Shown here piece by piece: positions 1-7,190 of a stretch of DNA of 64,000 nt. This DNA comes from RBC074 sp964470555. GTDB taxonomy: Bacteria; Acidobacteriota; Blastocatellia; RBC074. The stretch spans positions 310,001-374,000 of the forward strand of contig CAYYDG010000001.1 of NCBI GenBank assembly GCA_964470555.1, written 5' to 3'. The notes beneath the pieces were generated by a model. The model was not told the DNA's origin. It saw only the letters and a program-made list of their open reading frames with translations, and ran no database searches. Position 1 is the stretch's first letter. Every line of letters begins with the position of its first letter. A program made the position numbers and the translations under genes.

Positions 1-189
1 ATCGGTGTGAGCGTGGAATGGCTGGCGGTTTTTATCGGTAACCGATGGGAGTACACGGCGCGAATGCCGCTTATACCATTGCTTGGTGTTGGTCTCGTTC
101 CTGTCGCACAAATGTTGGCGCTGCCAATGCTAATCTTTCGCATCATTGCTATGTGGCATAGCCGCTCCTCTGCTCACCGAACATTTTGA
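1..189 (+). CDS. C-terminal end of an unknown membrane protein (cut by the window edge)
   Basis: The frame is open from the first base and ends at a TGA at 187-189, giving about 62 residues. No start is needed inside the window, and the GTG at 7 is probably internal. Two hydrophobic stretches with a Pro/Leu/Gly-rich join suggest two membrane helices, followed by a short basic tail (WHSRSSAHR). I do not recognise the family. It is on the same strand as the redox operon downstream but separated from it by about 330 bases. The call as a real gene end rests on the hydrophobic pattern and the unbroken frame only. Confidence 0.45.
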   Translation: MGVSVEWLAVFIGNRWEYTARMPLIPLLGVGLVPVAQMLALPMLIFRIIAMWHSRSSAHRTF

Positions 190-519
190 CTGATATTTGT
201 TGTTTGCCGAGGCTGGCAGGGCTACTGGAGGGAATCAGCTCTTCTCTTCTCTTCTCCCTGCGCTTGTTTGCGGCTTGTCAGGCTGGCCCCGCTCAATGTG
301 ACTCGGCTGTCTTGTAGAGTTATGCGGCAAGGCTTTGTTAGAATACCCCCAGCAGGTATGTTTGGCGCTTCTCTTGCTGGTTATCTGGTTTGGAAAAAGG
401 TAACGAAGATGCATCCAGGTGTGACGCCGGTCACATTGCGGTGTGACCGGTGCTGTATCCGGCCGCGGCTGCTCCCGTCAGAATTGTCCTGCAAAATGTG
501 GCGCGCAAAGATTGGATCA
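190..519. other. 330-base upstream region without a gene
   Basis: No convincing gene is present. The reductase reading frame stays open back to 268, but its residues before 520 are Cys/Arg-rich and unlike protein, and a good signal peptide begins at 520. The stretch contains a short CTTCT-type pyrimidine repeat near 240-257 and the palindromic site at 420-450. It is best read as the promoter and leader of the operon that starts at 520. Confidence 0.5.
420..450. promoter_or_regulatory. CRP/FNR-family-like palindromic operator with three half-sites
   Basis: Bases 420-435 read TGTGACGCCGGTCACA, which fits TGTGA-N6-TCACA, the classical CRP-type consensus. A third half-site (TGTGAC, 442-447) follows. 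As a result 427-435 and 442-450 form a second perfect 9-base inverted repeat (CCGGTCACA / TGTGACCGG). The site is 70-100 bases before the ATG at 520, a normal operator position. The consensus is known from CRP/FNR proteins. That such a protein controls the redox operon here is an inference. Confidence 0.55.
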
Positions 520-2382
520 ATGAAACGTTGGCTACAACTCATCACGCTACCGCTCGTTTTAACGTGGGCCGCAAACGCGGCTGCTCAAACTTCACCCCGG
601 GATCATGCCGCGCATCATCCCGGCCAGAAGCCGATTGCTGCGGACGCCAAGCCCTCCGCCAGCCCGATGTCTGGCGGCAGTGCCGCGCCCGGCGGGATGG
701 GTGGCCAGATGGGTGGCCAGATGGGCAGGATGATGGAAGGTGGCATGGACAAAATGATGGAGCAAATGGGTGCGCCGCCGCCAAAGGAGTTGTATCCGTC
801 GTTGATGGACTTGCCTAGTCTGCCGCCTGAGCGGCGCGCGGAGATCGAGCGCCTGGCGCATGAGCGGATGACGGTAGGCAGAGAACAGATGACCGCCGCC
901 GGGAAACTCCTGTCCGATGCGGTCACCCGCGAAGACTATGCGGCGATGCAGCAGGCTAGTTCACAGATGCGTGAGGCGCTGGCGCAATTCGAGAGCGGGT
1001 TGGCCGCGCACCGGGCGCTGGCTGAAGGAAAAGCGCCACGCAACGTCGCGCTGCAATGGTTTAAGCGAGACATGAATCTCCTGCCTGCCGCCAGTATGGA
1101 ACCGGCGCAAAGCGTTTTTGGACTTCCCTGGTTCCACTATTTCGTCATCATTATCTTGACCGCCTTCGCCGCCTCCATGGTCTTGATGTACTTCCACAAG
1201 ATGCGGCGCGCGGAGGCGCTGCTGTCGCGGCTGACTTCCGGCGCGGCGGCATCCCCGGCCGTTGACGGCTCCGCAGTCTCGCCCACTCTGCCGGTTGCGC
1301 CTGTTGCCCCGGCTGTGGTGGCTGCGAAGTGGTCCGGCCAATTGCGGGTCGCACGCATCTTTCAGGAGACGGCTGACGTGAAAACCTTCCGGCTGGCTCC
1401 ACCGGAGGGCGGCGAATTTCTGCCCTTCGCTTTTGATCCGGGGCAGTTCCTGACGGTGAGCGTGAAAGTGGACGTCCAGGAACTCAAGCGTTCCTACTCG
1501 ATCTCCTCTTCACCGTGTTGTCAGGGCTGGTGCGAGATTACCGTCAAGCACGTTGCCGGAGGTCGCGCCTCCGCGTACCTGCACGAACAGGTGCGTGAGG
1601 GCGATCTACTCAATGTCTCGGCCCCTTCCGGCCGCTTCTCGTTTCGCGGCAAAGAAGCGCCGAGCGTTGTTTTCATCGCGGGCGGGGTCGGCATCACGCC
1701 TTTGATGAGTTCAATCCGCTATCTCACCGACCAGAGCTGGCCGGGCGAGATCTTCCTGATCTACGCCTGCGCCACTCTGAAAGACATCATCTACCGCGAA
1801 GAACTGGAGTATTTGCGGCAGCGCCATCCGAAGCTGCGAGTCACGATCACGCTCAGCAAGGAGGAATCGTCCGACTGGACGGGGCCGCGCGGCTTTGTCA
1901 CGAAGGACTTACTCCTGAGCGCAGTACCGGACATTGCAGCGCGCCGCGTCCACCTGTGTGGCCCGCCGCCGATGATGGACGCCGTGAAATCGTTGCTGGC
2001 CGAGATCGGATTGCCGGCGGAGCAGGTCAAGACGGAACTCTTTCTCAGTCCGGAACCGCGCCGCGCCGTCGCAGCGTCAGCATCGGCATCCGCCGCATCT
2101 GCGCCAGCGCAGGTCGCACAGGCTCCCGTATGCACTTTCGCCCGTTCAGGGAAATCAGCCCCATTGCCACCGGATAAGACAGTGCTGGAGGCGTCGGAAG
2201 ATGTCGGAGTGAATATAGATAACTCTTGCCGTGAGGGGTATTGCGGAGTCTGTAAAACGAAGCTCCTCGCTGGACAGGTGACGATGGCGGTCGAGGACGC
2301 GCTGGATGAGAACGATAAAGCGCAGAACATCATTCTGGCTTGTCAGGCGAAAGCCACGGGTGATGTCACGGTTGAGGCTTGA
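520..2382 (+). CDS. Membrane-anchored FAD/NAD(P)-dependent reductase with C-terminal 2Fe-2S ferredoxin domain
   Basis: A 620-residue protein. Residues 1-22 form a signal peptide. Residues 50-85 are Met/Gly-rich (GGQMGGQMGRMMEGGMDKMM), then comes a helical segment (about 95-185) and one membrane helix (205-226). The C-terminal half is a ferredoxin-reductase module: FAD motif RSYS (324-327), NAD-binding GGVGITPLMS (388-397) and CGPPPMMDA (480-488). A plant-type 2Fe-2S domain follows with Cys570, Cys575, Cys578 and Cys608. The HCP-reductase/oxygenase-reductase families share this FAD-NAD-2Fe2S order. I infer that the N-part is periplasmic and the reductase cytoplasmic, so that electrons from NAD(P)H reach a membrane partner such as the cytochrome b at 3557. 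The ATG at 520 was chosen because it begins the signal peptide and lies after the operator. Confidence 0.8.
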   Translation: MKRWLQLITLPLVLTWAANAAAQTSPRDHAAHHPGQKPIAADAKPSASPMSGGSAAPGGMGGQMGGQMGRMMEGGMDKMMEQMGAPPPKELYPSLMDLPSLPPERRAEIERLAHERMTVGREQMTAAGKLLSDAVTREDYAAMQQASSQMREALAQFESGLAAHRALAEGKAPRNVALQWFKRDMNLLPAASMEPAQSVFGLPWFHYFVIIILTAFAASMVLMYFHKMRRAEALLSRLTSGAAASPAVDGSAVSPTLPVAPVAPAVVAAKWSGQLRVARIFQETADVKTFRLAPPEGGEFLPFAFDPGQFLTVSVKVDVQELKRSYSISSSPCCQGWCEITVKHVAGGRASAYLHEQVREGDLLNVSAPSGRFSFRGKEAPSVVFIAGGVGITPLMSSIRYLTDQSWPGEIFLIYACATLKDIIYREELEYLRQRHPKLRVTITLSKEESSDWTGPRGFVTKDLLLSAVPDIAARRVHLCGPPPMMDAVKSLLAEIGLPAEQVKTELFLSPEPRRAVAASASASAASAPAQVAQAPVCTFARSGKSAPLPPDKTVLEASEDVGVNIDNSCREGYCGVCKTKLLAGQVTMAVEDALDENDKAQNIILACQAKATGDVTVEA

Positions 2383-2453
2383 GCCGCCTTTTGCGGGCGG
2401 CTGATTTTGCGGAAGCAAACTGTTGCTCCCGCCAACACGATAGGAGGAGAAGT

Positions 2454-3401
2454 ATGATTCGGAATACGCGAAGAAACAGTTGGAATTGGAAACTCACGAG
2501 TGTCGGCCTGCTGGCCACGCTGCTGACCATCAGCCTCGCCGGTTGCAGTAGCCAGAGTAACAACGCCGGCAACACGACCGTGACGAGCGCCTCGCCTTCG
2601 CCCGCCGTCGCCGTGGCGACGGCGAGTCCCACGGTGAGTCCCGCCACAGGCGCCGCCGCGACAGACGCTTCGTTGAAGGAAGCGGCGATGACCTGGGGGC
2701 ATATTGAGGAGGCGCGCGCGCAACTCGACCAGGCCGTCGAAGCGGAGAACCTCAGAGAAGTCCACGACGCGACGGTCAAAGTCCGCGACTCGGTGAACGC
2801 GCTGCCGGGCAAATCCGCGGCGCTGCCGGCGGACAAGCGGGAGACGCTCAACGCCCAAGCCAAAGAGGTTGACCGGCTGGCCGGGAAGCTCGGTGAAGCG
2901 GCCCACACCAACAACACCGATGCGATGCATGAGAACCACAGAGCTTTGAACGCGGCCCTCGACCAGATGAAAGGTTTGTACCCGCCAGGCAGGGAGATGA
3001 TGGACAAAGGCATGGAAGGGATGAAGATGGGCAAAGAAATGATGGACAAGGGCAAGGACACCATGGACAAGGATACGGTGGATAAGGGCATGAAGATGAT
3101 GGACGAGGGTATGGATATGATGGAGATGGGCAAGGACATGATGGACAAGGGCATGGTGGATAAAGATATGGACATGATGATGGACAAGGGCATGGACATG
3201 ATGGACAAGGGCAAAGCCACGATGAACAAAGGCAAAGACGCGATGGACAAGGGCATGATGGAGAAGGGGATGCACATGATGGACAACGGCATGCAGATGA
3301 TGGGCAAGAGCATGGAGGCGATGGGCAAGAAGATGGGCGACAAGAGCATGCCGATGAAGAAGAAGGACGACAAGAAAATGAAGGGCATGGGGCATATGTG
3401 A
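2454..3401 (+). CDS. Lipoprotein with helical domain and long Met/Asp/Lys repeat tail
   Basis: A 315-residue protein. The ATG follows a strong AGGAGG-type site (2442-2449). Residues 1-31 are a lipoprotein signal ending in SLAGC (Cys31), followed by a Ser/Thr/Ala/Pro linker (32-70). Residues 72-175 look like a helical bundle resembling soluble domains found beside metal-efflux genes. Residues 181-315 are low-complexity, built of short units such as MMDKGMD and MDKGKD, with about 43 Met in about 135 residues plus Asp, Lys and a few His. Met-rich segments bind Cu(I)/Ag(I) in known periplasmic proteins, so metal binding is a reasonable inference. It follows the Met-rich reductase by 71 bases and is probably co-transcribed. 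No named family was recognised. Confidence 0.75.
   Translation: MIRNTRRNSWNWKLTSVGLLATLLTISLAGCSSQSNNAGNTTVTSASPSPAVAVATASPTVSPATGAAATDASLKEAAMTWGHIEEARAQLDQAVEAENLREVHDATVKVRDSVNALPGKSAALPADKRETLNAQAKEVDRLAGKLGEAAHTNNTDAMHENHRALNAALDQMKGLYPPGREMMDKGMEGMKMGKEMMDKGKDTMDKDTVDKGMKMMDEGMDMMEMGKDMMDKGMVDKDMDMMMDKGMDMMDKGKATMNKGKDAMDKGMMEKGMHMMDNGMQMMGKSMEAMGKKMGDKSMPMKKKDDKKMKGMGHM
2994..3398 (+). repeat. Degenerate tandem coding repeat (Met-Asp-Lys-Gly units)
   Basis: Many imperfect copies of an ATGATGGACAAGGGC-like unit encode the Met-rich tail of the lipoprotein. Unit spacing varies in steps of 3 bases and the frame is never broken, so the array is kept as protein. The complementary strand also stays open here, producing long but meaningless antisense frames. 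Confidence 0.8.
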
Positions 3402-3556
3402 TGGGCGGCGCCAGGCGTTCATCGCTGAGTTGACCCGGTGGACACGCATGGCAAGGTGACTTGAGCGCGATGGTTGCAAGACGCCGTTGCGTGAACAGCG
3501 GTCGCCTGTCTGGGGCTGTATCGAGCCGACAGCGCCCGTCAAAATAGCATTGACTT

Positions 3557-4318
3557 ATGAAAGAACGCGAACGCATCGTCGTCATCGGCCTCTTCGTGCT
3601 GATGCTCATTCTCTGGCTGGGCTTCGCCGTCCACCGCTCGCCGCGTTTTCCGGGCAGCCTGTGGGGCGGTGTGCTGGGCGTCGCGGGGGCTTTGTTGATG
3701 CTGTTGCCGCTGGGGTATTCGGCGGTCAAACGGATTCCGCGGCTCAAAGGCGTGGTGACGAAACGGCTGCCGATGCGCACACTCTTGGCGTGGCACGTCT
3801 ACACGGGGATCATCGGAGCTGTGCTGGCCGTCTTACACACCGGCCACAAATTCACCAGTCCGCTGGGAATCCTCTTGACCGCCACCATGCTGGTGGCGGT
3901 GCTGACGGGCGTGGTCGGTCGGTATTTTATGGGGCAGGTTTCGCAGGAGCTGCGCGAGAAGCAGGGCTGGCTGGCAAAGCTGCAAGCCTCTTACCAGCAG
4001 ACGGCGGATGAGTTGGCTAGGCAGCCTGAACCGGCGCTGGCATTGGCAGCGGCGCGAGGGGGCGTTGGCCGCATCGCCGCAGCGATCTTTGCGCCGGAGG
4101 AGATGACGGTGCAGAGCAATCTTGCCCTCTCGTACCGCGCGATGAATCTGGCCGAATCAATCGCCGATCTTGAATACGCCATCAAGTCGCACGAGTTGCT
4201 CAAACGACGCTTTGCCATCTGGCTTAAGCTGCACATCGTCTCTTCGGTCGTTTTTTACATCCTGCTGACCTTACACGTCTGGGCGGGGATTTATTTCGGG
4301 CTGAGGTGGTTCAAGTGA
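3557..4318 (+). CDS. Diheme cytochrome-b-like integral membrane protein
   Basis: A 253-residue protein with about five hydrophobic helices: 7-25, 35-57, 74-96, 101-124 and 222-250. His80 and His94 share one helix and His226 and His240 another, both pairs 14 residues apart. This is the arrangement of bis-His, two-heme cytochromes b and ferric-reductase-like proteins. A charged helical region (125-220) separates the last two helices. It sits between the FAD/2Fe-2S reductase and a seven-heme cytochrome c, so the inferred role is electron transfer across the membrane. The start has no strong ribosome site, but TATGAAAGAACG begins a plausible N-terminus. The exact family is not recognised. Confidence 0.6.
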   Translation: MKERERIVVIGLFVLMLILWLGFAVHRSPRFPGSLWGGVLGVAGALLMLLPLGYSAVKRIPRLKGVVTKRLPMRTLLAWHVYTGIIGAVLAVLHTGHKFTSPLGILLTATMLVAVLTGVVGRYFMGQVSQELREKQGWLAKLQASYQQTADELARQPEPALALAAARGGVGRIAAAIFAPEEMTVQSNLALSYRAMNLAESIADLEYAIKSHELLKRRFAIWLKLHIVSSVVFYILLTLHVWAGIYFGLRWFK

Positions 4319-4390
4319 GGTTGTGGTGTAAGACAAGGCGAAAAAACAAGCAACGTTGGCTAGCGGCGTCATTCGCAATAAGGAGTTGAT

Positions 4391-4651
4391 ATGCACGATC
4401 ACGGACAAACCACGAAAAGCAGTTCTCTCAGTCCCAGGAAAAAGCTGGGAATGAAGCTGGCGCTGGCCGGTTTCATAGCCATCGCCGCCTTTTTCCTGCT
4501 CACCGAACACCGGGCGCACCTGTTCGGCATCTTGCCTTACCTGCTCTTGTTGTTGTGCCCGCTGTTGCACTTTTTCATGCACGGCAGGCACGGCGGGCAC
4601 GGCGTTGGCCACAGCGGCGCAACGGAGAAAACAGAAAAGCACGACCACTGA
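4391..4651 (+). CDS. DUF2933 small membrane protein
   Basis: An 86-residue protein with a His-rich N-terminus (MHDHGQ), two adjoining membrane helices (about 21-38 and 46-63) and a His/Gly-rich tail (HGRHGGHGVGHSG). This matches the DUF2933 layout, a family commonly found in heavy-metal resistance clusters, often next to ICMT-like genes as here. AAGGAG precedes the ATG at a good distance. The His-rich ends could bind metal, which is an inference. The downstream methyltransferase starts 18 bases later, so the two are likely co-translated. Confidence 0.75.
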   Translation: MHDHGQTTKSSSLSPRKKLGMKLALAGFIAIAAFFLLTEHRAHLFGILPYLLLLLCPLLHFFMHGRHGGHGVGHSGATEKTEKHDH

Positions 4652-4669
4652 ATTTGAAGGGAGAAAAAT

Positions 4670-5329
4670 ATGCACGACTCTCCTGCTTACGGATTATGGC
4701 TGTTGGTGATCATCAACTCGCTGGTCTTCATCATCTTCGCCTTCAGTTTCACACACCCGCGCACGAACCGCGACTGGCGCTCGTTCGGGGCGTTTTCGGC
4801 TTTCATCGTGGCGCTTTTTACGGAGATGTATGGCTTCCCGCTGACGATCTATCTGTTGTCGGGGTGGCTGGGCAGCCGCTTCCCGCAGTTGGACATTCTC
4901 TCGCACAACGCCGGCCACCTGTGGCACACGTTATTCGGACTGAAAGGCGATCCTCATTTCGATGTCTTTCACATCATAAGCTACGCGCTGATCTTCGGTG
5001 GGTTTTGGGTGCTGGCGTCAGCCTGGCCGGTGCTGCTCGCAGCGCAACGCAGTCACAAACTGGCGACGACCGGACCTTATGCCTACGTCCGCCATCCGCA
5101 GTACGTGGGCTTCATTCTGATCATGCTCGGATTCCTCTTTCAGTGGCCAACTTTGTTGACGCTCGTTATGTTCCCAATTCTGGTCTGGGTGTACGTGAAG
5201 CTGGCGCGACGCGAAGAGCGCGATGCGGCGGCGGAGTTCGGTGAAGAGTATGCCCGCTACGCCGCCGCCACTCCCGCTTTTATCCCAGGCTTTGGCCGAG
5301 CGGTTGAAAAAGGTCATAACCGGGTGTGA
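4670..5329 (+). CDS. Isoprenylcysteine carboxyl methyltransferase (ICMT/PEMT)-like membrane protein
   Basis: A 219-residue protein with several membrane helices. It has the family signature in its C-terminal half: TTGPYAYVRHPQYVGFI, then RREERDAAAEFGEEYARYAA. This region forms the S-adenosylmethionine and substrate site of ICMT and phospholipid N-methyltransferases. The bacterial substrate is usually unknown, so no specific reaction is claimed. GGGAGAAAAAT gives a good start. The stop codon overlaps the GTG start of the multiheme cytochrome (5326), indicating translational coupling. DUF2933-ICMT pairing is typical of metal-stress islands. Confidence 0.8.
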   Translation: MHDSPAYGLWLLVIINSLVFIIFAFSFTHPRTNRDWRSFGAFSAFIVALFTEMYGFPLTIYLLSGWLGSRFPQLDILSHNAGHLWHTLFGLKGDPHFDVFHIISYALIFGGFWVLASAWPVLLAAQRSHKLATTGPYAYVRHPQYVGFILIMLGFLFQWPTLLTLVMFPILVWVYVKLARREERDAAAEFGEEYARYAAATPAFIPGFGRAVEKGHNRV

Positions 5330-6168
5330 AGAGGTTTGCCGGAATGAGATTGCCCTCGAAGAGGTGGATCATCGGAGTCTTGCTGATACTGGCCGTGCTG
5401 ACGGGAACCGTGTGGCGCTGGTCTTCGCTCCGTCGCGCCTCGACCTGGCAGCGGCTGGCCAGCCCCGGCGAACTCTCTTTGGCGCACGCTGCACTGAAAG
5501 AGAACTGCGCCGCCTGCCATACACCGGTCAAAGGTGTGGAGGCTGTTAATTGCGCTGTTTGCCATGCAAACAATGAGGCTTTGTTACAACGCCAGCCGAC
5601 CGCCTTCCACACCCACATCCAGAGTTGCAGCCAGTGCCATCTCGAGCACGAAGGCGCAAATCGGCGGCCAACGAAGATGGATCATTTGGCGCTGGCGCGG
5701 TTCGGACTGTGCGAATTGAATGACGCCGCCGACAGCGAGCGAAGGCAGGTGCGCGGCCAACTGCTAGGCTGGATCAGGCAGCACCGTGTGGGCGCAGGGC
5801 CGGAGACAGGGCACAAGAATATCACCTCCGAAGAGATGATTCTGGATTGCGCGAGCTGCCATTCGAACCAGGACAAGCATTTCAAACTCTTCGGGCAGGA
5901 TTGCGCCCAGTGCCACGCCACTGCGCAGTGGGCCATCGCCGAGTTCCAACACCCTTCACCGCGCTCGACAGACTGCGCGCAGTGTCACCAGGCGCCGCCG
6001 AGCCACTACATGATGCACTTTGAAATGGTTGACAAGACGGTTGCCGGCAAGGCGAACGCTCCGGGCAATCCGTGCTGCGCAGATGTACAAGTCAACCAGT
6101 GTTACCGCTGTCATCAGACCAACGCTTGGAATGACATCAAGGGCGTCGGCTGGTACAAGCACCATTGA
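5326..6168 (+). CDS. Seven-heme c-type cytochrome, membrane-anchored
   Basis: A 280-residue protein starting with GTG inside the preceding stop region (GTGTGA). An alternative ATG lies at 5344. Residues 14-30 form a signal anchor. Seven CXXCH heme sites begin at Cys61, 76, 101, 175, 193, 217 and 259, with many extra His as possible axial ligands. The layout resembles cytochrome c3/c7-type domains in tandem. It should be exported to the periplasm and receive or deliver electrons. Its partner is probably the diheme cytochrome-b-like protein two genes upstream. The long heme-free gap at about 106-174 is a notable feature. Confidence 0.85.
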   Translation: MKRFAGMRLPSKRWIIGVLLILAVLTGTVWRWSSLRRASTWQRLASPGELSLAHAALKENCAACHTPVKGVEAVNCAVCHANNEALLQRQPTAFHTHIQSCSQCHLEHEGANRRPTKMDHLALARFGLCELNDAADSERRQVRGQLLGWIRQHRVGAGPETGHKNITSEEMILDCASCHSNQDKHFKLFGQDCAQCHATAQWAIAEFQHPSPRSTDCAQCHQAPPSHYMMHFEMVDKTVAGKANAPGNPCCADVQVNQCYRCHQTNAWNDIKGVGWYKHH

Positions 6169-6183
6169 ACAACGAGAGGGAGA

Positions 6184-7182
6184 ATGAAATCGCGAAGCAT
6201 GTTTCAGACAGTAGCAGTTATCCTGGCTCTCATATTGCCTCTTGTGCTATTGGCGGGATCGCCGTCGGTTGCGCAGCGGCAACCACAGGAGATTCCGCAG
6301 AACGCATCCGCCATTAGGCTGTCGTCCACAGAGCCGGTCTCCATGAGCGTAACAGTGTTGGATCAAAAGGGTCGGGCAATTACCGGGTTGAAGAAAGGGG
6401 ACTTCAAGGTTTACGAAAATGGAGTTGAGCAGACAATCGTCTCCTTCAGCGCCGAGGACTCGCCGATTAGTTGGGGGCTGGTCCTTGACCGCAGCGACAT
6501 GAGGCGGAAAGTCATGGACGATGTTTACCACGCGGCGTTCCATATCATCTCTGAAAGAGCCGACCGGGACGAGGCGTTTTTAGTTGCTTTCGACGATCAG
6601 GTAGAGATGGTGTCTGACTTCACCTCGGACTACGGGCAACTTCTCAATATGCTGCGCCGCGTGCGCCCGGGCCGTCGTGCGGCGTTGTACGATGCCGTAG
6701 CTTTCGGGCTGGACCACATCGGGCAGGGTAAGAATCGGAAGAAAGTGCTGTTCGTCATCACAGACGGTGGCGACGACGGCAGCAAGACCACATTCCGTCA
6801 GTTGCTTGAGCGCGCCAGCCGTGAGGGCGTACCGGCCTACACCGTGGGTCTTACTGCCTACACAGTGGGCGTCACTGAATTACAGCGTCCAATTCCACCA
6901 CGCAGCAAAGGGGGGCGCTGGCAGGGCGAACTCAAAAAGCTTGCTGAGGCGACTGGCGCTCATGCCCACTTCCCTGGCGATATGACGCAGTGTGAAGCCG
7001 CAATGAAAGCGATGGTTGAAGAAGTCAGCCGCCAGTATCGTCTTGAGTATTATTCCAATAATCCCGCGCACAATGGGAAGTGGCGCAAGGTCACGGTTGT
7101 CATGACTCGTGAGGGAGAGAAGGAAGTTGCCAAGATCGTTCAGTCCCGCACCGGCTACTACGCCCCTCAAAAGGAAAGGTAA
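6184..7182 (+). CDS. Secreted VWFA-domain protein (acidobacterial VWFA-related type)
   Basis: A 332-residue protein with a signal peptide (1-30). An N-terminal beta domain follows (VTVLDQKGRAITGLKKGDF...YENG), then a von Willebrand A domain with a MIDAS-like LVLDRSDM and FVITDGGDD. This order is that of the VWFA-related domain family (TIGR03436 type) abundant in Acidobacteria. The MIDAS reads D-R-S-D rather than DxSxS, so metal binding may be altered. AGAGGGAGA precedes the ATG. The function is unknown, probably extracellular or periplasmic protein binding. It follows the cytochrome by 15 bases. Confidence 0.8.
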   Translation: MKSRSMFQTVAVILALILPLVLLAGSPSVAQRQPQEIPQNASAIRLSSTEPVSMSVTVLDQKGRAITGLKKGDFKVYENGVEQTIVSFSAEDSPISWGLVLDRSDMRRKVMDDVYHAAFHIISERADRDEAFLVAFDDQVEMVSDFTSDYGQLLNMLRRVRPGRRAALYDAVAFGLDHIGQGKNRKKVLFVITDGGDDGSKTTFRQLLERASREGVPAYTVGLTAYTVGVTELQRPIPPRSKGGRWQGELKKLAEATGAHAHFPGDMTQCEAAMKAMVEEVSRQYRLEYYSNNPAHNGKWRKVTVVMTREGEKEVAKIVQSRTGYYAPQKER

Positions 7183-7190
7183 TAACGATA

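Noticed and set aside
268..519. N-terminal extension of the reductase to 268
   Set aside because: It would put Cys/Arg-rich residues before a perfect signal peptide and place the palindromic operator inside the coding region; the ATG at 520 is preferred.
2994..3398. CRISPR-like array
   Set aside because: Units are short, degenerate and in the reading frame, with no constant repeat plus unique spacers; it is a coding repeat.
2343..3542. Long antisense frames (up to 399 residues) over the Met-rich lipoprotein
   Set aside because: They arise because the repetitive ATGATGGACAAGGGC DNA has no stops on the other strand; residues are low-complexity and no ribosome site or domain is present.
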